DNA of 64,000 bases. It comes from Tubiluchus corallicola (Eukaryota; Priapulida; Priapulimorpha; Priapulimorphida; Tubiluchidae). Below are positions 1 through 64,000 of the stretch, in pieces. Location: the NCBI GenBank assembly GCA_030141605.1, contig JAQGDQ010000193.1, forward strand, positions 186,001-250,000. The letters run 5' to 3'. A program made the translations under genes and the position numbers. The notes under the pieces were generated by a model that searched no databases, was not told the origin of the DNA, and saw only the letters and a list, made by a program, of their open reading frames with translations. The first letter of the stretch is position 1. Every line of letters starts with the position of its first letter.

Positions 1-354
1 CTGTATAAACGGTTGTAATGTATACGCTCAAATCAAAGTTGCGTTCCCATATCTATGTAGTTTATTCTGCAAAAATACAAATTTTCTGTAGTCTACAACT
101 ACTACATCTACAAATCTAGTGAAATGAAAGTGCTAGAAAATAAGTGCTACAGATTACTACGTCACACTAAAGAAGCTAAAATGCATACATACATTGTTGG
201 TCCAATATTGAGTCGAGAAAAAGCCAGAATGTCAGTAAAAGGTAGCAGTATAATTATAAGACAATTTTTAAATGCAACAAAGACGTGCGTACATGACAAG
301 TTCCACCTATACAATGTCAGAGTAGAAAAAGTAGTCTAGAGGTTGAGCTACAGT
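1..354. other. Left flank, no gene seen
   Basis: AT-rich sequence 3' of the lectin-like pseudogene. A 71-codon open frame on the plus strand (124-339) shows no recognisable domain or splice context and is treated as chance. Confidence 0.5.
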
Positions 355-975
355 CTAATATATTGTGGCTTCCAATGCATATACTACCTTGAGAAGAGGT
401 AATGGACCAAAACATTTGCACCTGCAACATGCCCAGTTAAGAGAAATACCAAACAACATTATCACACAATGCTCAGTATACCGATTATTCGGTACGTGAG
501 CTGAGGCCCAGTTCACATACGTAGCTTCTCATCCAGTTTCCAGCCATACCCACTTGTCAAAACTTTCCAGACTGTTATATCCTATCCAAAAACCGTGAGG
601 AGAGTGGTGATATTTGCTAAGGTGTCGTCGAAGAAATTAATCTTCTTCTTTCGTATCTATGGTTATCGGTTCACTATGTTTCTGCTTGCACAAGTTGGCT
701 GCCCCAAACCAGCTGTGATTCTCTTCCTGACGAGAGAAGTAGTAGCAGTTGTTTTCATGTCATACGAAGCGATCCAGACAGGATGTCTCTAAAAGAACAG
801 ATGTTTTGCTAGGGAGCCTGCTAGATGCCGTGCAAGAGACAGTTGATCTCTCGCCGAGAGCACCAGGGTTAGGTGTCTTCGCCTTGACATCACTGAGGCA
901 CTTACAGTTGCAGTTGAATGGGACGACACTTGCAAAACTGCTGGCAATCAGTAGCAGTGTGATAAGTAACCACAT
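355..975 (-). pseudogene. Secreted C-type lectin-like protein pseudogene, three in-frame stops
   Basis: One reading frame on the minus strand, from an ATG at 975-973 to a TAG at 357-355 (207 codons), reads as a signal peptide followed by a C-type lectin-like domain (CTLD) without an intron. Residues 1-18 are a hydrophobic leader (MWLLITLLLIASSFA). A short Cys-containing linker follows. The CTLD runs from about residue 77: CYYFSRQEE, then C96, the WIGY core at 130-133, W142/W144, VNW at 154-156, a PN pair at 162-163, C170 and a degenerate WND-like region with C183/C184. Three in-frame stops break it: TGA at 762-760 (codon 72), TAA at 639-637 (codon 113) and TGA at 531-529 (codon 149). Family members usually have Arg-like residues at the two TGA sites, which would fit C-to-T decay of CGA, and Glu at the TAA. 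CTLDs bind sugars or other ligands outside the cell. An upstream in-frame ATG exists at 1017. The last stretch after residue 182 diverges from the family, so a splice or frameshift there is possible. Confidence 0.8.
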
Positions 976-1017
976 TTTGAGACTTTGTGTAGAGGAAACA
1001 CACAAATTCAAATTCAA

Positions 1018-2820
1018 GAAAACACAATTTGCTGCTATTCTAGATCTTTAGTAGGTATTAGAGAAGAAGCAATGAAAAACCTGTATGTTTGGTTACTGAA
1101 TGAGAGCTACTTCTTATTCCATTTAAAATCTTCCAGGTTTCAGCTATGCAAATTGTCAGCTTTTCCAAACTGTAAAATAATTTGGTAGCTTCGATGACAA
1201 ATAAATTATTATACAAGTATAGAACAGTTAAGGTTTTCAAACAGTAAGAACGTCAAACAAAACTTATGAAAAATTCTAATAGTCGTTAAGTTAAAATTAT
1301 AGTACTGATATGCCAGCTGCAGGAATTAGCAAAAATTTTGCAAGATACAGTACGTATTGCACTTAAATTCTCGTGCAATGTGCAAAGTGGAACTGAAGGA
1401 AAGCTACATACTATGCCATAGCATAAACATGAAGCATAAGAAACATTGCATGGCAGCTGATGCTATTTACCAGTTATCAACTAAAATGAGCAATAAAAAT
1501 AATATTGCTGTGTTTTAGCTTTAAATAAAAAACACATTTCTAACTTGCAACAGGCACACTGATATTTAAATACACATAATACAACACGCACTCCGATATT
1601 CAAATACACATAATACAATTGTAAGCAAAAATATCACATACTGAAAAACCAATACATCTAAAAAAATATTCCAGCCAAAAATATCTATTGAAGCACAAGG
1701 CAAATGTAGAGGAATTAATGAAACTATAAGTGGCAAACAAAAAAATGAGAAGCGATGTAACCCCAACAGAAACAGAGCAAGAAATTGAATATTTTATAGT
1801 TTTAATACTCACAGTGTTCAGTGCACTTAGAGAACGGCTTGAACCTCTCACCACACTAGTTAAAGCATGATCTGTGTGACCTCATGGCATCCCTATGTGA
1901 ACCAGCGTTGGAAAGTTATTATTACACAGTTTCTGCAGTTCTTTTGATGCAAGTGGCAGCAGGTCCATCTTAATTTTAAATTACATGTAAATTGTAATTC
2001 AACTAGCTAGAAGGTATGTAGCTGTTTTGATCATAGTTGTATTACCAGTTTACAGTACAGGCCTAGTTGTTTTGGAATTTCACATACCCATATGATTTAC
2101 CGCGACCTTCTAACATTAATTATTATTCTCTGGTGAGTATAAGTTGGCTAGACTATTGGTTGCCAACCTGAAGGGTGTGACATCAATTTAGATTACATTT
2201 GTCACAAAATTTACGTTTCTCATATCCAGCTAGGAGTTTCCAAGTTTTAGTTTGTTCATATTAGACTAGTGGTGTCTAGTTTGTGGTTATGGCATTGGAT
2301 GTGTAATCCAATGACATTGTGGAGTTATCCCCATAGTATACATGTATGTACTATTTTCATATTATACCTTGCTCAGAGTATGTTTTATTGCAAATCGAAT
2401 AGACGCAAAATGTTTCAATGACATCATGGAATTATCCCCTGAGCTGCTTCTCTGTGTATTTGACTGTTTGTTTTTCTCAGACACTAATCAATAGGGTCTG
2501 ATCTGGCTGACCTTCCTGGCCACGATTTCTGTTCCTAGGTCTGTATCTACTTGATTGGCACATCTCAGTCTGATCCCATTTCAATGACTGTCGAACTTGA
2601 AAATGGTTTCTGGTAGGAAGGAATTCATGCAGAAAAGAAACGCTCGTTTGCGACTGTTTACCTTTTCAACTGTTCTATTTTACTTCGAAGCACACTACAA
2701 CACTCAGAACATCTCACTTCTATCTAACTTCTGTGAATCAGTTGACCTTATTTTGACAAAGCTGGCTTATTGGCTAAAATCATTTGAGTAAAACATGAGC
2801 AACGCAACGACATGCATAAT
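1018..2820. other. Intergenic stretch
   Basis: Lies between the lectin-like pseudogene and the presumed 3' end of CDC14. It holds a small imperfect direct repeat (24-base unit at 1561 and again at 1595). No exon-like open frame or RNA gene was recognised. Confidence 0.5.
1561..1619. repeat. Short direct duplication, 34-bp period
   Basis: The segment gatatt(t/c)aaatacacataa followed by tacaa occurs twice, 34 bases apart, with one mismatch. Confidence 0.7.
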
Positions 2821-2821
2821 G

Positions 2822-4565
2822 TAAGACTTAATTGTTTATTCTCTACAAAACTGTACACGAAATTTTAAACTAGACGCTTACAAAGATTAAAAGTTTTAAT
2901 CAAAACTGGACGGTCTGTTCTACTATTCCCTGTTACGATTTCCAGACACGGTAAGATTTAGATTTAAATAACATGCAATAATCTAAAGAAACAAAAATTA
3001 TTATTAACCGCTGTAGCTAACGTATAACGTGCAACAATATTTACCAGTCACATTCAATGTAAAAAATAGAAAAACTGTCAAAAAATGCTCAAGTCCGAGT
3101 TATACAAGTATCATATACGAAGTGTATAATAAAAATGTAAACTTTAGGTGACGCTAGTAGACTGCCACAATACCCCTCAAAAATATGGTGAAGTTGAAAC
3201 AACATCTGGGTATTAGCTTTGCAAATATTTTTTCTAGTCCAATAACAGCCTGAAATATTAATTTCAAAGTTACCATTTGTAGGTCAAAATCTTATTACAA
3301 TTAACTAACAGCAGATTTCTGCTAAAGTTCCCTTCACTTTTCAAAGAAAGACCTGTAATGCCCCTGAAACAGGCATATCCAAAAACATTTGAGAACTACG
3401 CTGCAAAAGCATAAGTTAGTTTGATTATCACATAAATTACTGCTAAAACATACACTAATGCATTAAAATTATGACCAAAGAATGTCATACATTAACATTA
3501 TCAATGACACGCACTGCCATCTATATGTTCAATTACCACAACTAACGACAGTGATTGTGTATAAAAATAGTCTCTTTGTAAAACTACAACAATTACAAGT
3601 TGAACTTGATCAAACAATAAGTGCCGCTAACGGTGAAATTTACAGTTGAATTCTGTACCCACATACAGACAAGACTAAAATTTTATACCAGTAATGAATT
3701 CAAAACTAAACCGAAAAATTGAGCCAACTATTCAAGTAACAGTTTTGGTCAAAATAACAGATGCATAAGGTCCCAAATTTAATGCTGATTTGTGATAAAA
3801 AGTTTGTATAAGTTTGCAATCTGTGCAAACAAAAATCAACATTTGCAATGTCACAATTACAGTATTTATCACAATCTTCAATAACATGAGAGCTTTATCA
3901 ATGGCAATTATAGTTCAATAACAGCTAACAACAATTATGGTATGTAAAGCTGTGAACAACGATGACAAAAAGTGAAACACCATATTTACATTATCTCATG
4001 ATTTATTGCTTAAGATGAGTTCATGCATTAGAGAGCTTACTGACAAATACTAGTTAGCAAACAGAAAAATGTTGGCAAATTCTTTGAAGTATTGTCCAAA
4101 GATGGCAGCACAGCAGCTGGGAGTTTTCACAAACAAATTGAAAATATTTAACAATGCTATAGTTCAACAATTCGAAGTTTAGATACGAACAAAAAATCTT
4201 AATTAGGGACTCAATAATAAAGAAATTAAAACCATCTAAATGTCATTTCTAACAATACAATTAAACAACCAAAAAATGTTGAAAGCTTTAAAATTTTTAA
4301 AACCACGAATGAAAATGTCACACTCACACAATGACAAACATGATGAAGATGAAACTCTGTCAAAAGTTAAAATACAAAAAATAAAATTCATCTCAATATA
4401 TACATATCAAGAGAAGGATAAAAGCTGTCATTCTGCAGTATGTTTGCAACTATACAGTGTTACGGTGCTGCCACAGCTTAGGAAGTCGACGACTTCTTGC
4501 TACGGCATTTGTGAGAGCGGAGGTTGTATGGATAATTTTTTCTAGGTCACCTGATTTGCGCCGGT
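2822..4565 (-). other. Tentative 3' UTR of CDC14
   Basis: Repeat-free AT-rich DNA directly 3' of the proposed terminal exon. AATAAA signals on the minus strand are present at 4007-4002 and 2840-2835; either could direct polyadenylation. This depends on the terminal exon being right. Confidence 0.3.
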
Positions 4566-60681
<56,116 letters not shown>

Positions 60682-61089
60682 TTTCTGGCACTGGAAAAAA
60701 TTCGTAACAAGTATACAAGATTAACTACACAACTATATTCACTGTCACTTCATATATCTACAGTACCGTACTTACGGTATGTCGGTAAATTTGTTTTAGT
60801 CTATCTAAAGATATTTACAAACAGCGACAATTGTTTCTCGTTATATACACACGTAGTATATAAATACAACAATCCACGTTCATTGCACAAGGCTGAAGTC
60901 TCTAATGAAACGTTTTCACCTAAAATCTTTTGGATTTTGTAACAACTTGTTAACAACAAAAACGCCTCTTTCTCCTCTGGCTACAGCACTAGCCTTTAAA
61001 CGGACACATGTATGATTGTGCTGTATTGCAGGTTTAAACATCGATAGCAAATTCACGTGACCACGGCGCTTAGCCAATCATACACTTAC

Positions 61090-61330
61090 CAAAACATGCG
61101 TGGGCCCTTCGATTCTTCTACCCGCAGGGGTGCGATGCTTATACATATTTTTACATGGCCTACCACACGAGACATATATATTTCTTCGGTCAACAAACAC
61201 AATGAGAATGCCAAATGGCTGTGTATTTTTATGAAAAGTTTCGCGAAATATGACGAAACATTGACGTCCCATCTTGTATAATTAAACGACAGCACCCTAC
61301 GTTCAAGCGTATTGCTTGAACACGCCACCG
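61090..61330 (-). other. Candidate CDC14 first exon (5' UTR or N-terminal extension)
   Basis: Ends at a strong donor, TTTTG|gtaagtgta, 399 bases upstream of the acceptor at 60691. A minus-strand frame from ATG 61272-61270 is open for 61 codons to the donor in phase 0 and joins in frame through Cys-Gln-Lys to the Met at 60681. Another ATG just before the donor would start an out-of-frame upstream ORF. No similarity to the CDC14B N terminus was recognised, so a 5' UTR reading is equally likely. Confidence 0.45.
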
Positions 61331-62069
61331 TATCGTAAACAGAACGATTTTACCGCCGTTTCTCGGCAGTCATTTAAATTTTATGTAGCATTTTTGTTAT
61401 TTGATGTTTTGCGCTTTGCGGATGTCGAAAGCGACAGAATTTCCTAGATCTTTAAACAAGAAAAATAAAAATTGTTATGGATTACCAGCCGGTACTGCGA
61501 ATTTCTTTTTCTCCAAAACAACTTTGTATATGAATATGAATAGCTTTTGTTTGCAACAAAGCGCAAACTTAGAGGATGCATGTAAGATATATAACTGAGA
61601 TCGTAAGGAGAGACTGGTGAAATGTAATAATTAGGCTCTTTGACCTTTTTGGGCCCCTAGGCTAAAGAAATTGTAAGGGGCAAGCCTCTGGTGGAGATAC
61701 CTCTAACTCGCCCGCACTAGTTTTGAACATTTTCCACTCGTGATAAATATATTTTGGCGACATTTACATACCTGGAAGTAAATTTATTACAAATTGCTTA
61801 AGTAAACTACAGTAGTTATCTTTTGTTTGCCAAGAAAAATATTCCTTAAGAAATACCACTATTTTATTATTTATTGCAAACAAAATTAGCACATATTTCA
61901 ACACGATCATAATGAAAAAAACAAATTTTTACAAAATATCACCAAAACTTCAGGCTGCAGCCTATAGGATAAACTGGCCCTCTTTCTACTAGGCTTATAT
62001 TAGTAGACAAATTTTCATTTTTGGGTGCTGCTTTTGACTGTGGACTGTTCATTTGTAGTTTGGCAAACA

Positions 62070-62150
62070 AGGATTGCGTTGAAAACGATGTGAATGGTAG
62101 AATGTATGGATTCAATAGTGCTCATTTGGCTACTATCAAGTAAGGTCCAA
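62070..62150 (+). CDS. Weak exon-like segment, unknown gene
   Basis: Between acceptor-like gttcatttgtag and donor-like ATCAA|gtaagg, one frame is open and reads LANKDCVENDVNGRMYGFNS then AHLATIK. HLATI recalls the start of C-type lectin domains, but the match is short. No partner exons were found, so this may be chance. Confidence 0.15.
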
Positions 62151-62499
62151 AAGGTAAGTTTTTGCACCGTTTATCTATATGCTTCAGCAGTGAAAAACGT
62201 AAAAACGTGTTCAAACTTAAAATGTTGCTTAAATGGAAAAAGTCACGAGCTTTTCTTTTCGTAATTTTGTGACTATTCTACTTTTTTAATTTTCATACTT
62301 ACCACGCGCGGGAGCACCGGCAGGACATGGCGAACGGGTGACATCAGACTCCGCAGTCATGTGTCTAAGTGACACAACTTTTACCAACATTCTCCCTAAG
62401 AAAAATCTCTAGGGACTTTCACAAGCAGGGTGAATTCAAACCCCCGCCCCCACCAAACGTTAAGCCAATGTTTCCGCGCTGTCTCGAGCCTAATGCATC

Positions 62500-62630
62500 G
62501 TTGCCATAACAAAGCGTTGCTTCGATACAACAAACGCGTCAAGTCCCGTTGCCATTGTCAACAGTGCTGCTAATGAGTCACAGTGTTGCTAGGAAACAAC
62601 GAATGCGTTGCATCAATGTTGCTATGAGAC
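62500..62630. promoter_or_regulatory. Cluster of X-box-like (RFX-type) motifs
   Basis: GTTGCCATAACAAA (62500), GTTGCCATTGTCAAC (62548-62562), GTTGCTAGGAAACAAC (62585-62600) and GTTGCTATGAGAC (62618-62630) resemble the inverted GTTGCC-N-GGCAAC-type site bound by RFX factors. They lie about 1.2-1.4 kb upstream of the candidate first exon. Motif resemblance only; binding is inferred. Confidence 0.35.
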
Positions 62631-64000
62631 TGTTGAAGTCTCAGTATCCTATAGAAACAACTATCAAATACGTAAAATTGCACAAGGAAGCAAAGTAATT
62701 AATTTTGCTAACTATGATGCCCTAATTTCAATAACTTTAAGTACAATATAGAAGAAGGTATCACCAATATTTGCAATACCAAGGTAAGTAATAAGTAAAA
62801 GGTGCTACAGCAAGAATGAAAGTCTCTCATTCAGAGGCACTCTGGCTACTAAAAACGTTATCTTTCAAAAATGCAATGGTGATATGCATATAGGCACAGT
62901 GACCTCATGATAAATAAAAAATTCATTCGATTTGAATCACGTTACATACTTTATAATGGAAAAAATAACTCATAATCTTTTTCTACAGTTTCAAAACAGT
63001 GGAACATTTTAGATTGTACTTCTGATTATGCAAAAATTTTAAAAAATACGTGAAAGAGATGATCCAGTTTGGGCACTTGTGTCACAATAAACAACATGCT
63101 GCACTGTCAGGTAAATGGCTACACCATAAGAGTAATGGTTACTGAATACAGATACAGATAGAAATTTAGAGCTATAAAACAACTGCAATTACACATTAAA
63201 ATTATCTGTACATATTATATATTTATTGTGTTTAATAATATATTCGATCATTTACAATCATTTACAGCATGTACAATTTAAAAGAATTAGATTTTCCAAA
63301 CTTAAACCTAGCTTTTCAGCACATCTTGTTGGTATGCTGATATGTAATAATTATCATGGCTGTTATTCAGAAATTATTTAAAAGCCCAAAATATGATTAG
63401 CACACAAAGGAAGGTGCTGCTGTTGCTGCTTCTACAATGTAAAATATGGTGGCTGATTTCTCCAATGTTTAATCAATGTTTCTTGTTTAAGAAATCACAA
63501 TTTAAATATATTAATAATATAAAATGTTCATTGTAGCAATGGTACTGTAAGCGACAAAGAGATACAAATTATGCATCATTTTTTAGATACTGAGATTGCA
63601 AAAAACAAGCTATTTCCAAATAATTATATCAAATGTGAGCTGCTCTAAAACAGAGTTTAAAGAAGTGCTTTACGTTAACTATCCACCATGTGAATTCACT
63701 GTTAACTTTCCTCCAATATGTACCATTTCTTCAATTTGATTGACAGAAAACCGAGTTTTACTTTTCAGCTATCAAAATTTTCACTCAAATTAATAAATTC
63801 ATTTAAAAAAATATTTACAATACAACAAATCTATAACACAATATAGACTTCTTGGGCATTCCAAGCCTGCATAAACAGACATGTACTAACAGTGTAAAAC
63901 TAAAACAAGCTTTATTTTGGCATAAATGTATGACATGATTTTTCATATCTTGTATACAATGTTATTTACGTTCTAGTTTTATGTGTATGACTTAATTAAA

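Larger units (their letters stand above)
61331..64000. other. Upstream flank of CDC14
   Basis: AT-rich with a GTTGC-motif cluster at 62500-62630 and a weak plus-strand exon-like segment at 62070-62150. No clear gene or mobile element was recognised from 62.7 kb to the end. Confidence 0.6.

Noticed and set aside
355-975. Stop codons in the lectin-like frame read as selenocysteine or a variant code
   Set aside because: Both TGA and TAA occur, no SECIS-like structure was apparent, and the CDC14 exons use the standard code with no internal stops.

Overview
The window is animal nuclear DNA: AT-rich, intron-rich, standard genetic code, with retroposon tails, tRNA-derived SINEs, a hAT-type MITE and many GA/AT/GAT microsatellites. 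Intron sizes (0.2 to 16 kb), repeat content and a C-type lectin relic suggest an invertebrate, perhaps a lophotrochozoan. The lineage is inference only; no species can be named from the sequence.

One gene dominates. A CDC14-family dual-specificity phosphatase lies on the minus strand from about 61.3 kb down to about 4.5 kb. I rebuilt it from 13 constitutive coding exons with GT-AG boundaries and matching codon phases, one tandemly duplicated exon pair, and a tentative terminal exon. The model encodes about 559 residues: N-terminal domain, catalytic domain with signature HCKAGLGRTG, and an S/T-P-rich basic tail. A likely first exon, which may also extend the N terminus, is at 61.09-61.3 kb.

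The most interesting feature is the exon pair at 14206-14296 and 14594-14681. Both encode the same segment at the start of the catalytic domain and have identical end phases. Either one alone keeps the frame; both or neither shifts it. This predicts two mutually exclusive CDC14 isoforms.

At the left end, 355-975 (minus strand) holds a second gene, now broken: an apparently intronless secreted C-type lectin-like sequence with signal peptide and full-length CTLD, carrying three in-frame stops, two of them in CGA-to-TGA context.

The rest is intron and flank. These contain LINE-like 3' ends (12.0, 34.0, 59.6 kb and weaker ones), two tRNA-SINEs (41.4, 47.8 kb), a 206-bp hAT MITE with near-perfect 8-bp target duplication (50.3 kb), a three-copy dispersed repeat (36.1, 43.1, 54.8 kb), a 169-bp tandem duplication (9.9 kb) and microsatellites. 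Upstream of the gene, at 62.5 kb, is a cluster of X-box-like GTTGC(N)AAC motifs. No rRNA, intact tRNA or CRISPR was seen.
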